Shown: positions 53,533 through 62,637, numbered from the stretch's first letter. The stretch: 64,000 nt of DNA from Hydrogenispora ethanolica (GCF_004340685.1 NZ_SLUN01000017.1:1-64000); one strand, 5' to 3'. The notes: generated by a model not told the origin, from the letters alone. Made by a program: numbers and translations.

Positions 53533-54876
53533 CTAAATCTGATGCTGTCGATCCAGCCCCACGAACTTGCTGAATTCCTTCTGGAAGAGCAACTCCACCG
53601 TGCCGACCGGGCCGTTTCTCTGCTTGGCGATGATCAGGTCGGTGATCCCTTTCTTCTCGGTCTCTTTATTGTAATAATCCTCGCGGTAGAGGAAGGCGAC
53701 GATGTCCGCGTCCTGCTCCAGGGATCCCGATTCGCGCAGGTCGGCTAGGGACGGCGTCTTGTCGGTCCGCTGCTCGACGGCGCGCGACAGCTGGGACAGG
53801 GAGATCACCGGCACCTCCAGCTCGCGGGCGAGCGCCTTCAGCGACCGGGAGATCTCCGACACCTCCTGCTGCCGGTTCTCGGAACGGCCGCGCGACTGCA
53901 TCAGCTGCAGGTAGTCGATGACGATCAATCCCAGGCCGGCCTCGGCCTTGATCCGCCGGGCCTTGGCCCGGATGTCGAAAACCGTCACGCCGGGAGTGTC
54001 GTCGATGTAGATATTGGACTCGGAGAGCCGGCCCAGGGCGTGGGAGAGGCGCGGCCAGTCCTCGTCGCGCAGGGTTCCGGTACGGATCCGCTGATTGTCG
54101 ACGCCCGCCTCGGAACAGAGCAGCTTCAGGGCCAGCTGCTCCTTGGACATTTCCAGGCTGAAGACGATCACCGGCGCTTTGTAGTCCACCGCGGCGTTTC
54201 TGGCCAGGTTCAGGGCGAAGGTGGTCTTGCCCATACTGGGCCGGGCCGCCAGAATGATCAGGTCCGACGGTTGCAGGCCGGCGGTCATCCGGTCCAGATC
54301 GCGAAACCCGGTGCCCAGCCCGGTGACGCCGCCCCGGTTCTCATAGAGTTGCTCGATCCGTTCGAAGGTGTCGATCAGGATGCTCTTGAGCGCGACATAC
54401 CCTTTGACGTGGCGCTGTTGGGCGATTTGGAAGATCTGCTTTTCGGCCTGGTCGAGGATGCTGTCCACCTCGTCGGCGCCCTCGTAGCCCAGGCGGACGA
54501 TTTCGGTGGCGGTGTTGATGATCGAGCGGAGCAAGGCCTTTTCCGCCACGATCTTGGCGTAGTATTCGACATTGGCGGCGGTGGGCACCGCGTTGGCCAG
54601 AGCGGTCAGGTAGGGGATCCCACCGATCTTCTCCAGCATGTTGCGGCGTTTCAACTCTTCGGAAACGGTAATGATGTCCACCGGTTCGCCGTGGTTATGC
54701 AGATGCAATACGACCTCGAAGATGACCCGGTGCGCCTCGCGGTAAAAAGCTTCGGACTGCAACAGTTCCAGGCCCTTTTCGATCGCTTCCTTCTCCAAAA
54801 ACATCGAGCCCAGCGTCGAGCGTTCGGCGTCGATATTCTGCGGGGGGATCCGTTCGGCAATGGATGCAATACTCAT
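53533..54876 (-). CDS. dnaB: Replicative DNA helicase DnaB/DnaC
   Basis: 447 residues, the standard length for Bacillota. The N-terminal domain (PPQNIDAERSTLGSMFLEKE) is followed by a linker and a RecA-like motor: Walker A LAARPSMGKTTFALNLARNA, Walker B LIVIDYLQLM, the arginine-finger region RESGSLEQDADIVAFLYRED, and the C-terminal AKQRNGPVGTVELLF. It unwinds DNA at the replication fork. The gene is transcribed toward array 2 and its 3' end is duplicated there. It is not adjacent to rplI here. Confidence 0.97.
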   Translation of the reverse strand: MSIASIAERIPPQNIDAERSTLGSMFLEKEAIEKGLELLQSEAFYREAHRVIFEVVLHLHNHGEPVDIITVSEELKRRNMLEKIGGIPYLTALANAVPTAANVEYYAKIVAEKALLRSIINTATEIVRLGYEGADEVDSILDQAEKQIFQIAQQRHVKGYVALKSILIDTFERIEQLYENRGGVTGLGTGFRDLDRMTAGLQPSDLIILAARPSMGKTTFALNLARNAAVDYKAPVIVFSLEMSKEQLALKLLCSEAGVDNQRIRTGTLRDEDWPRLSHALGRLSESNIYIDDTPGVTVFDIRAKARRIKAEAGLGLIVIDYLQLMQSRGRSENRQQEVSEISRSLKALARELEVPVISLSQLSRAVEQRTDKTPSLADLRESGSLEQDADIVAFLYREDYYNKETEKKGITDLIIAKQRNGPVGTVELLFQKEFSKFVGLDRQHQI

Positions 54877-55087
54877 CGTTGACTTCCTCCATCCGGCATG
54901 ATGTCAGCTTTGCTGACTCCGGCCTCGCATTGAATGTAATAAGACCGTCATGATTCCAATACCATAGTAATTCTGTAAAAAAGCCGCAGTCCCTGCCGCC
55001 CGCCGGGCGCGAGTCCAAAATCTTCATCTCCGGCGCCGCGCCAATTTCTGCCATGCACGGCGGCTCCGCCCGGGAGCAAAAGAAAAA
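54877..55087 (-). other. Intergenic region upstream of dnaB
   Basis: About 210 bases between dnaB and the GerMN terminator, which should hold the dnaB promoter. No repeated element recognised. Confidence 0.4.
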
Positions 55088-55113
55088 GGCTGTCCCCTGC
55101 GGCGGGGGCAACC
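55088..55113 (-). terminator. Terminator of the GerMN gene
   Basis: GGCTGTCCCC and GGGGGCAACC form an imperfect GC-rich stem with loop TGCGGC; on the minus strand it is followed by TTTTTCTTTT. It lies about 45 bases past the stop. Confidence 0.8.
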
Positions 55114-55155
55114 TCTTGAACGGATATGGCCGGGGCGGCCGGAAGGCTGCCCCGG

Positions 55156-55713
55156 TCATTCGGGAGCCAACACCCGATCGTTAAAGCCAAAAGTCTGGGT
55201 CAGATCGACGTGGCCGGCCAGCGATTCCACCTCGCTCCCTTCCACCAGGATCTTCACCTGGTGGATATCCGGAAACTTGGTGAGGGTATTGACTAGGGAA
55301 GCGACGGCCAGAGCCTCCCCCTCGGCGCCGACGTTCAGACGGGTGGCGGCCTGATTCAAGTCCACCGTGGCCAGACCGTTCGCGACCTTCAGATCCAGTA
55401 CTGCGGTGTCTCTGGGGAACAGCCTCTCCAAACCGGAGCCCGCCGGCGGTCCGGCGAACAACGCCGCCAGCGCCCGGCGATGCCGGTCGCCGTCCCGGGG
55501 AATCCGGACCAGCACCGGCTGGAGCGAGAAATTATTCCCGTCCGTCCGCATGAAGAATACCGCCGCCGTTTCGGTGGCCAACTCCCGGTTCTCCGCCATC
55601 AGCCGCCGGTTCTCCCGGAGCAGCGGAATGGTGGCCGTCCGGCCCAGATAGTAGCCGATTCCGCCGGAAACGATGAATACGCCCAACATTGCCAAAATCG
55701 TCGCGCGACGCAA
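55156..55713 (-). CDS. GerMN-domain lipoprotein-like or membrane protein
   Basis: 185 residues: an N-terminal helix (ILAMLGVFIVSGGIGYYLGR) and a GerMN domain (about residues 45-185) with LVRIPRDGDRHRRALAALFA, LKVANGLATVDLNQAATRLN and ALAVASLVNTLTKFPDIHQV. GerMN domains occur in GerM of spore formers and in lipoproteins such as LpqB. In B. subtilis gerM supports spore cortex assembly and germination. No lipobox is present. The ATG is at 55713. Confidence 0.9.
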   Translation of the reverse strand: MRRATILAMLGVFIVSGGIGYYLGRTATIPLLRENRRLMAENRELATETAAVFFMRTDGNNFSLQPVLVRIPRDGDRHRRALAALFAGPPAGSGLERLFPRDTAVLDLKVANGLATVDLNQAATRLNVGAEGEALAVASLVNTLTKFPDIHQVKILVEGSEVESLAGHVDLTQTFGFNDRVLAPE

Positions 55714-55833
55714 TGACGAGCCCCCCCCAATGCGACCAAGGGCGGCTCCCGGCCGCCCTTGCTGCTGTTTTTCGATTGATAACTACCTTCTCCAGCATGT
55801 CACCGGCCGTGGCTCAAGAGCCGGGTCCGGCCT

Positions 55834-56523
55834 TTAAAACTTATGCTGGAAACCTACCCGGTACTTGGGATCCTTGTCGTACTGACTATTGATGTCCAGG
55901 ACCAGGCTCGTCTGATCGCTGACATGATACTTCAGCTGGTAATCATGGAAGAACTCGCCTTCGATATAGAGCATCGGCTGCAGGTGCAGCTCCCATTTGT
56001 TCCACTGCCACCCCAGGTCGCCGCGGAGGAAAAGCTGCGGCTGGTTGTCGTCGTTATAGTCATAGATGATGATGTCGTCGCCGTTCTCGCCCCGGACTCC
56101 GGCGAATAAAAAGATCCGCGGATACATCTGGATCCGGACCGCCGCTTCGTAACGGGCCCAGTCCTCGCCCCGGTATCCCGTATCATAAAAACCGGTCAGC
56201 CGCAGGTTGGTACCGAACGGGATCGAAAAATCCAGTCCGGCGTAGCCGTTATAGTCCTCAGCTTCGGTATCGTAGCGCACCCCGCCTTTGACCGCGATCT
56301 TATCCGAGAACCGGTATTTCAGGCCGGTGGTCAAGGCATCATACTGATAATGAGCCTCCAGATTCGTCTTCTCTCCCAGGTGCAGATCGAGATCGCCATA
56401 GCCGTCGACGCCGAAGATTCCGGTGACGCTGCTTTGGGGCGCGGGCTCTTCGGCCAGGGCCGCGGCGGAGACCATCAGCAGCAATGCCGTAATGAACAGG
56501 CCGATCAGTGTCAGTTTCTTCAC
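55834..56523 (-). CDS. Second outer-membrane beta-barrel protein
   Basis: About 229 residues. Signal peptide (KKLTLIGLFITALLLMVSAAALA) then regular amphipathic strands: LEAHYQYDALTTGLKYRF, IAVKGGVRYDTEAEDYNGYA, LRLTGFYDTGYRGEDWARYE, and others; the last strand ends YRVGFQHKF with C-terminal Phe. GTG at 56523 has AAGGGGA 8 bases upstream and puts the charged KK at the start of the signal. It resembles short YfaZ/Omp-like barrels, but no family is certain. A second barrel with a C-terminal Phe in the same window makes an outer membrane likely. Confidence 0.8.
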   Translation of the reverse strand: MKKLTLIGLFITALLLMVSAAALAEEPAPQSSVTGIFGVDGYGDLDLHLGEKTNLEAHYQYDALTTGLKYRFSDKIAVKGGVRYDTEAEDYNGYAGLDFSIPFGTNLRLTGFYDTGYRGEDWARYEAAVRIQMYPRIFLFAGVRGENGDDIIIYDYNDDNQPQLFLRGDLGWQWNKWELHLQPMLYIEGEFFHDYQLKYHVSDQTSLVLDINSQYDKDPKYRVGFQHKF

Positions 56524-57009
56524 AAAGATTTCCCCTTCCGTTTTCTCTGAGAACTGCCGCGTTCCTTTCAGCCAAGTCCTTGTCCCCAATCACCGCTGGC
56601 GACGGGGAACGCCGCCACGGATTGCGGAATTCAGGAAATCCGGCAAAGCTCTCATTTCTGCGCTTACAGACTTCTAACGATTCCAAACGCGATTGGTTCC
56701 CAACCCCGTCATGGCTCCGCGTCCCGGGGTTTCCCCCGCCCCGGGCCTGCGGAAACCGGCTTGAGACTCCAAAGGCATCAACGTAAGTTTTCTGCCGTCC
56801 CATCCTTAGGTTCACATGATTTCCAGTCCCATAGGGAGATAATTCGCGAAAAACTTTCATAATCCTCTTCCAGCATCGCGGCAATGCGCCAGTAATTCCT
56901 CACTGCGCTGGCAAATGGCGCATCGCCCGCCTGAATCTTCCTTCTTGAAGATGACATTTCGTAGCACCTTATACCCACAATCTAAAATACAAATTCCGGA
57001 TATCCCTCT
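56524..57009. other. Intergenic region before MITE copy B
   Basis: About 485 bases of mixed composition. A small open frame at 56778-56978 on the minus strand (residues include SRRKIQAGDAPFASAVRNYW) has no ribosome site and no recognised family; I leave it unassigned. Nothing else is seen. Confidence 0.4.
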
Positions 57010-57020
57010 CCATTCAAGGG

Positions 57021-57279
57021 CAATGTCATCAAGCTATCGTAGAAAAATTTGGCTGACGAAATGGAACGCCGACCGGGCGATAAATCACCCGGCTACAAGG
57101 CGAAAGGACCTTGAAAGGCCCTAAACAATGGGATGAAATATTCTGCTTAAAATTAGCCACAGAAGGCCTTACATCTTGTAGCCGGGGCATTCATGCCCCG
57201 GTTGGCCCGCATATCGTCTATCGTGTAGGCACCGTCGAAACAAAAGTCCAAGATATGGGATCGTCGCTTGATGACATTA
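57021..57279. mobile_element. MITE-like element M, copy B
   Basis: Inverted copy of the element at 25243-25500, 259 bp, with ends CAATGTCATCAAGC and GCTTGATGACATTA and perfect 11-bp flanking direct repeats CCATTCAAGGG (57010-57020 and 57280-57290). The flanking repeat differs from that of copy A, so the two are independent insertions. No coding capacity. Confidence 0.88.
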
Positions 57280-57320
57280 CCATTCAAGGGAAGATTATTT
57301 TTAAAATTATGCCAATTTTC

Positions 57321-58259
57321 TCACATCGTATGCTCCCCAAAGGGCGATTCCAGCAAGCAAACTTCGCCGCAGCCGGTGTCGACCTCCGCCCGGATTCCCT
57401 GCGGCAGGGTCCACTGGTGCGCGGCGTGGCCGATGGGGTAGCCATACGCCGCCGGACAGTCCAACTGCGCCAAGCGCTCGGCGAAGACGGCGATCAGTTC
57501 CGCCTCTTTGCCCTGCTCCGGAGGGAGCGAGCGGCCCACCAGCACCGCGGCGGCATTGTCCCAGACCCCGCTCAGCAGCAGCTGGGTCAGCATCCGGTCG
57601 ATCCGGTACGGCGCTTCTCCGGTCTCTTCCACGAAGACCACCGCATTGTCGAAATTCGGCAAAAAACGGGTGCCCAGGAGCGCCAGGAGCGTCGCCAGAT
57701 TCCCTCCCAAAAGCGGTCCCATGGCCCGGCCGGTCCGGATCGGCACGAACAACCGCTCCTCCTGGGGTGGCCACGGCAACGGAGCAGTCTCCGCCGTTCC
57801 GGACAGCATCCGCAGGGCCTGAGCGGCGCTGAAAGTACTTTGCCCCAGCGTCGTCAATACCGGGCCATGAAAGGTCACCAGCTTGATTTGGGACCATAGG
57901 GCCAACTCCAGGCCGGTAATGTCGCTGAAGCCGATCAGCGGCTTGGGAAATTTGGCGAAGAGGCTGTAATAAAGTTTCGGCAATAAGCGCAGTGTGCCGT
58001 AACCGCCCCGCAGGCACCAGATGGCGGCCACCGCCGGATCGGCCCAAAGCCTTTCCAGATCGGAGCGGCGTTCCAGGTCGCTCCCGGCCAGATACCCCGG
58101 ACGCCAACGGACGGTCGTGCCGGCCTCGACTTGGTAGCCGGCGGCCAATAATTCCGCCATCGCCCGCTCGGCCGCCTCCGGCTTCTCCACCGGGCTAGCC
58201 GGGGCCACGACCCCGATGCGTGCGCCCGGCGCCAGCGGTTGCGGTTTAATCTTCCCCAT
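57321..58259 (-). CDS. LD-carboxypeptidase, S66 family
   Basis: About 312 residues. Removes the terminal D-Ala from muropeptide tetrapeptides (LdcA) or cleaves microcin-like compounds (MccF). The catalytic Ser lies in LIGFSDITGLELAL; the Glu in VVFVEETGEAPYRIDRMLTQ, and the His in YGYPIGHAAHQWTLPQG. ATG at 58259 is preceded by AGGAGG at 5-6 bases; an upstream in-frame start (58328) would add residues not found in the family. It is divergent from the gerA operon. Confidence 0.92.
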   Translation of the reverse strand: MGKIKPQPLAPGARIGVVAPASPVEKPEAAERAMAELLAAGYQVEAGTTVRWRPGYLAGSDLERRSDLERLWADPAVAAIWCLRGGYGTLRLLPKLYYSLFAKFPKPLIGFSDITGLELALWSQIKLVTFHGPVLTTLGQSTFSAAQALRMLSGTAETAPLPWPPQEERLFVPIRTGRAMGPLLGGNLATLLALLGTRFLPNFDNAVVFVEETGEAPYRIDRMLTQLLLSGVWDNAAAVLVGRSLPPEQGKEAELIAVFAERLAQLDCPAAYGYPIGHAAHQWTLPQGIRAEVDTGCGEVCLLESPFGEHTM

Positions 58260-58312
58260 GGCAACCTCCTGAAATAATTGATGAACGACTTCCAACCCCG
58301 CCGGTTTACGGC

Positions 58313-58342
58313 ATATAGAAACCCGCAAACCGGTGCATACTA
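58313..58342 (+). promoter_or_regulatory. Candidate sigma-G promoter of the ger operon
   Basis: ATATA (58313-58317) and CATACTA (58336-58342) are separated by 18 bases and fit the forespore sigma-G pattern gHATR-N18-CATWHTA except for the weak first base. The operon's ribosome site TTGGAGG starts about 10 bases after. GerA operons are known sigma-G targets. Confidence 0.7.
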
Positions 58343-58365
58343 AGCCATGATTTGGAGGAATAGCG

Positions 58366-60018
58366 ATGAAATTCAGTGCGTTCTTTGGCAGGCTCTTTCA
58401 ATTCCACCGCAAAGACCAGCGCTTTTCCCTGGGCAATCAGTCATTCGAGCGGCCGCCGCTTCCCAAAAAGGAGCCGGGGGCCGAGTTGAGCCGGGATCTG
58501 GCGGAGAATGAGGCGCAACTCAAAGAGATTTTCGGGCTTCCCACCAATATGGATGTGGTCATCCGCGATTTCGAGATCCCGGCCTTGAATCGGAAAGCTC
58601 TCATTATATATATTGACGGACTCAGCGATCGCAACACCCAAAATTTTGCGATCCTCGAGCCTCTGATGGTGTTGGGCCACGATGAGTCGGGCGATTCCGG
58701 CGATGTGATCGAAAGGGTCTATCAAAAACTGCTCCCGGGTCACCAGATTCAGCGCACCAAGAAACGCCAGGATGTCATCTTCGGAGTGCTGGACGGTTCC
58801 AGCGCGCTGCTGGTCGACGGCGGCAACGAGGCGCTGATCATCGAGACCAAAGGCTGGGAACACCGGGGCATCGAGAAACCCTCCAATGAGCCGGTAGTGC
58901 GCGGACCCCAAGAAAGCTTCAATGAAAACTTCCGCGCCAATACCGCCAGCATCCGGCGGTACATCCGCGATCCCAAGCTTTATACCGAGATCCTCCGGGT
59001 CGGCAAGCGCAGCAACAACCTGCTGGGGATGATGTATATCGAGGATATCGCCAATCCGAAACTGGTGGAAGAGGTGAAATACCGGATCCAGACCATCGCC
59101 GAGACGGTCGATTACATTCCGGAGACCGGCATGCTGGAGGAGTTCCTGGAGGATCACCCTAAATCACTGGTGCCCCAGATGCTCTCCACCGAACGGCCGG
59201 ACCGGGTCGCAGCCTATCTCCGGGAAGGTCACGTGGCGCTGTTGATGGCCAACAGCCCCTTCTCGCTGGTGGTACCGATCACGTTCACCATTTTTTTGCA
59301 CGCGGCGGAGGATTACTATCTACGCTGGCCCTTCGGCAACTTTCTCCGGCTGATCCGCTCCGGCGCCATCTTCATCGCCCTGCTGCTGCCGGCGATCTAC
59401 ATCGGCGTGGTCAATTACCACCAGGAGATGATCCCCACCGATCTGCTGCTGGCGATGACCGCCGCCCGGGAAGCGGTGCCGTTTCCGGCCTTTGTGGAGA
59501 TCATCTTCATGGAATTTGCCTTCGAACTGATCCGCGAAGCGGGGGTGCGGATCCCGAGCGTCATCGGTCCCACCATCGGCATTGTCGGCGCCTTGATCCT
59601 GGGCCAGGCGGCGGTCAGCGCCTCCATCGTCAGTCCGATCCTGATCATCATCATCGCCATCACCGCGCTGGCTTCTTTTGTGGTGCCCAACTATAATGCC
59701 TCGTTTACGATCCGTATCTCGCGTTTCATCTTTGTGGTCCTCGCGGCGGTGCTCGGTTTTTTCGGGATCGCCTTCGGCGTCTTCGTGCTCGCGCTCCATT
59801 TGGCCTCCATCAACAGTTTCGGCGTGCCGTTCCTGACGCCCATCGCTCCCTACCGGCCCAAAAATAAAGACCGGGTGTTGCGGCCCCGTTCCTACGCCCA
59901 ACCGTACCGTCCGGTCTTCCTCCGGCCTTTGGACGCCATCCGCCAGAAATGGAACGCCCGGCCCTGGGACCGGCCCCAGGCAGACCATTCAGAAGAGGAG
60001 GATGACCATGATTCGTGA
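58366..60018 (+). CDS. gerA: Spore germination protein GerA family (A subunit)
   Basis: 550 residues. A large N-terminal soluble domain (residues 50-290; TNMDVVIRDFEIPALNRKAL, SSALLVDGGNEALIIETKGW) is followed by membrane helices with the conserved PFSLVVPITFTIFLHAAEDY and VPFPAFVEIIFMEFAFELIR. The sequence matches GerAA/GerKA, which with B and C subunits form nutrient receptors in the spore inner membrane. The ATG at 58366 has TTGGAGG upstream. The stop overlaps the gerB start. Confidence 0.95.
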   Translation: MKFSAFFGRLFQFHRKDQRFSLGNQSFERPPLPKKEPGAELSRDLAENEAQLKEIFGLPTNMDVVIRDFEIPALNRKALIIYIDGLSDRNTQNFAILEPLMVLGHDESGDSGDVIERVYQKLLPGHQIQRTKKRQDVIFGVLDGSSALLVDGGNEALIIETKGWEHRGIEKPSNEPVVRGPQESFNENFRANTASIRRYIRDPKLYTEILRVGKRSNNLLGMMYIEDIANPKLVEEVKYRIQTIAETVDYIPETGMLEEFLEDHPKSLVPQMLSTERPDRVAAYLREGHVALLMANSPFSLVVPITFTIFLHAAEDYYLRWPFGNFLRLIRSGAIFIALLLPAIYIGVVNYHQEMIPTDLLLAMTAAREAVPFPAFVEIIFMEFAFELIREAGVRIPSVIGPTIGIVGALILGQAAVSASIVSPILIIIIAITALASFVVPNYNASFTIRISRFIFVVLAAVLGFFGIAFGVFVLALHLASINSFGVPFLTPIAPYRPKNKDRVLRPRSYAQPYRPVFLRPLDAIRQKWNARPWDRPQADHSEEEDDHDS

Positions 60019-61117
60019 AGAAAAAATCGGACACCGCGAAGCCTTGACCCTGATCGTCATCCTGTTGACCGCCAAGATCTTTCTCTCCTTCCCCCGCAAT
60101 CTGGCGCTGCTCAGCGACGCCGCGGGCTGGATCACGGTCCTTTTGGCGGGGATCTGCAGCCTCATCGGCTGGTTCTTTCTTAACGCGGTGCTCGCCAAAT
60201 ATCCCGAGCTCAATCTGGTGGAGATCGCTCAAAAAGTAACCGGAGGATGGATCGGCAAGATCATCGGCCTTTTGATCACGGTCTTTTTTATGTTCTTGAC
60301 AGCCCTCTATCTGCGGCAGTTTGCCGAAAGCTTTATCCTGGCGATCCTGCCCCACACGCCGATCAGCGTTATCTCGCTCGCTTTTTTATTCCTGCTGGTC
60401 TACGCCAACCTGCTCGGGATCGAGATTTTGTCGCGGGTCGCCTGGTTATTCGGGCCGTATCTGGTGGCGGCCTTAATCCTGATTATCGGCTTTGCGCTAC
60501 CCCAGGCCAAGTTGGATTATATCACGCCGGCGCTCGGGCCGGGCGTCTTGAAGGTCATCCGGTTTTCTTTCTTTGAAATCTCTTCGTTCGCCGAAATATT
60601 GCTGCTGGGGATCATCGCCCCGCTAATCCGCAAGCGCGAGAAGCGTTTTCGGGTCGGAGTCTACGGGCTGATCCTGGCGACCCTGATCAATACGGCCCTC
60701 GCCGCCATCACGGTGATGGTCTTCAATTACGTCGCAACCCAGGGGCTGATCTTTCCCGCTTTGCAGCTGAGCCGGCTCATCTCCTTCGGCGAATTCTTTC
60801 AACGGGTCGAGGCGCTCTTCGTGTTTCTCTGGTTCTTCTGGGCCGGGATCCAGCTGGGAGGGTTGTTTTACGGCTCGGTCACCAGCTTTGCGCAGACCTT
60901 CAAGATTGAGGATTACCGGCCGTTAATCTTCCCCGTGGCGGTGCTCGTCTTCGCGGTGAGCATGATCCCTTCCTCGATGACTCAGGCCGTACAATGGAGC
61001 GGTTCCACCAGCGAATTGGCCTGGCTCGGTTATAGCTATTCCGGAGTCGCTTTCGGCATTCCCCTGCTCCTTTGGTGCTGGACCTTGATCCGCGGGAAAG
61101 TGGGTGGCAACTCATGA
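60008..61117 (+). CDS. gerB: Spore germination permease GerB family (B subunit)
   Basis: 369 residues, amino-acid-permease-like fold with about ten membrane helices (LIVILLTAKIFLSFPRNLAL; IIGLLITVFFMFLTALYLRQ; VSMIPSSMTQAVQW near the end). GerB subunits bind the germinant. The ATG at 60008 is preferred: GAGGAGG (59995-60001) sits 6 bases upstream, whereas the ATG at 60002 abuts it. It overlaps gerA and is coupled to gerC by a 4-base overlap. Confidence 0.94.
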   Translation: MIREEKIGHREALTLIVILLTAKIFLSFPRNLALLSDAAGWITVLLAGICSLIGWFFLNAVLAKYPELNLVEIAQKVTGGWIGKIIGLLITVFFMFLTALYLRQFAESFILAILPHTPISVISLAFLFLLVYANLLGIEILSRVAWLFGPYLVAALILIIGFALPQAKLDYITPALGPGVLKVIRFSFFEISSFAEILLLGIIAPLIRKREKRFRVGVYGLILATLINTALAAITVMVFNYVATQGLIFPALQLSRLISFGEFFQRVEALFVFLWFFWAGIQLGGLFYGSVTSFAQTFKIEDYRPLIFPVAVLVFAVSMIPSSMTQAVQWSGSTSELAWLGYSYSGVAFGIPLLLWCWTLIRGKVGGNS

Positions 61118-62385
61118 GACCGCGCCGCATCCTGATATCCGTCCTCGCGACGGTCCTGGCGGTAATGCCATTGTTGCTCAGCGGCTGCTGGGATCGGCAG
61201 GAACTGGAAAGCCTCGGCCTGATCCAGGCGCTCGGATTGGATCCCAGTTCCGACGGGCGCGGGGTGAGCGTCACCACCTTGCTGGCCATCCCTTCCCAGA
61301 CCAAATCGGGGGGCGGGGGAGGCGGCGGGGAGGGGCCGGGGACTTTCATCATCACCATGGAAGCCCCCTCCATCTATGAAGCTTTCAACAAAATCAACAC
61401 CACCGTCAACCGGGAGATCACCTTGCTCCAAAACTCGGTCATTATTATCGGCGACGCGCTGGCCCGCCAGGGGTTGCTGCCCTGGATCGATAATCTGATC
61501 CGTTTCCGGGAAATGCGCCGGACCGTGAATATCCTGATTGCCCGCGGCAAAGCCGCGGATTTGATGCAAGTCCAACCCAAGCTGGAGAAGAATGCCGGCG
61601 AATATTTCCAGGACCTGATCGGGCTTTCCAAAAGCAACGGGATGTTTCCCATCACTACCCTCAATGATTTCATGTACCGCTATGAGGCCTATGCCCAGGA
61701 CAACTATGCCCCATACCTCGCCAAGTACCAGCGCCAGCCGGCGGAGAGCGGTGCGGGGCAAGGCAGCGGCGGCGGGCAAGGAGGGGGAAGCGGCCCGAAG
61801 CAAGAAGAGACCCCCAAGCCCCCGACCGAAGAGGCCAAGGATATCCGCTGCATCGGAACGGCAGTCTTCCACGCCGATAAAATGGTAGGCGCCCTTGATA
61901 ATTACGAAAGCCAGATGCTGCTCTTGTTGACCAACCATTTTCGCGAGGCTTTTCTGACCATTGAGGATCCAATCCGGCCGAATTTCTACATCGTTTTCCG
62001 TCTGATCGCCAGCAATCCGACTCAGATCCGCTATCAGCCCAGCGGCGGGCAACAGCGTTTCAGAGTCCAGTGCCGGCTGGAAGCCGATCTAGTCAGTATC
62101 CAGAGCGGGATTGATTATACCGCTCCCGATAAAGAAGCGCTCCTGGGCAAAAAGATCGCCGCTGAGCTGACCCGGCGGATCCGCCGGGTGATTACCAAGG
62201 CTCAAAAGGAGTATCACTCCGATATCTTCGGCTTCGGGAATAAAGTCCGGATGACCACGGCCACTTCCCAGGAATGGGACCGTTTCGACTGGCCGGCCAA
62301 GTTTCCCGATGCGGAGATCCGGGTCGGCGTCAAGGTGGCCATTCGCCGGGTCGGAGTTCAGTTCCAACCGCCGCAACGGCGTTAA
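61114..62385 (+). CDS. gerC: Spore germination lipoprotein Ger(x)C family (C subunit)
   Basis: About 423 residues. Signal peptide with lipobox LLLSGCWDRQELESLGL, marking lipid attachment. Followed by ALGLDPSSDGRGVSVTTLLA, the Ger(x)C conserved VNREITLLQNSVIIIGDALA and the C-terminal half with IRRVITKAQKEYHSDIFGFG. A glycine-rich insertion (GGGGGGEGPG) and an S/G/P linker near residue 215 are unusual additions. Start overlaps the gerB stop (ATGA). Confidence 0.94.
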   Translation: MRPRRILISVLATVLAVMPLLLSGCWDRQELESLGLIQALGLDPSSDGRGVSVTTLLAIPSQTKSGGGGGGGEGPGTFIITMEAPSIYEAFNKINTTVNREITLLQNSVIIIGDALARQGLLPWIDNLIRFREMRRTVNILIARGKAADLMQVQPKLEKNAGEYFQDLIGLSKSNGMFPITTLNDFMYRYEAYAQDNYAPYLAKYQRQPAESGAGQGSGGGQGGGSGPKQEETPKPPTEEAKDIRCIGTAVFHADKMVGALDNYESQMLLLLTNHFREAFLTIEDPIRPNFYIVFRLIASNPTQIRYQPSGGQQRFRVQCRLEADLVSIQSGIDYTAPDKEALLGKKIAAELTRRIRRVITKAQKEYHSDIFGFGNKVRMTTATSQEWDRFDWPAKFPDAEIRVGVKVAIRRVGVQFQPPQRR

Positions 62386-62400
62386 CCGAGGTTAAAAAAA

Positions 62401-62424
62401 ACGGGAGCGGTCATCCGCTCCCGT
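62401..62424. terminator. Hairpin after the ger operon
   Basis: ACGGGAGCGG and CCGCTCCCGT, perfect 10-bp stem with loop TCAT, 16 bases past gerC. T-tract lies on the minus strand (preceding A run on plus), so it can end transcripts from both sides but most simply those from the right. Confidence 0.8.
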
Positions 62425-62602
62425 CAGAGTGTAGACAAAACCCGCATTCAAGCCGCAGGCAAAGAAGTGGTTTTCCGCAACTTGTTCAATTTAAAGAATC
62501 GGGATAAGAGAGCTAAAGAACCCACCGAAAGAGGCGGCGGCATCCCTCGCTTTTTCTTCCCCATCGCCAGCTTCTTTAAAGCTTTCGTAAAGCGTAAAAC
62601 AA

Positions 62603-62630
62603 GGCTGCCGACTTTACTTTGTCGACAGCC
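62603..62630 (-). terminator. Terminator of the small membrane-protein gene
   Basis: GGCTGCCGAC and GTCGACAGCC form a near-perfect stem; on the minus strand TTGTTTTACG follows. It starts 8 bases past the stop. Confidence 0.75.
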
Positions 62631-62637
62631 TGACCCG

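Noticed and set aside
56778-56978. 66-codon minus-strand open frame
   Set aside because: No ribosome site, no family, no neighbours in operon.
62401-62424. Strong intrinsic terminator only for gerC
   Set aside because: No T-tract follows on the plus strand, so it is called bidirectional with the better T-tract on the minus strand.
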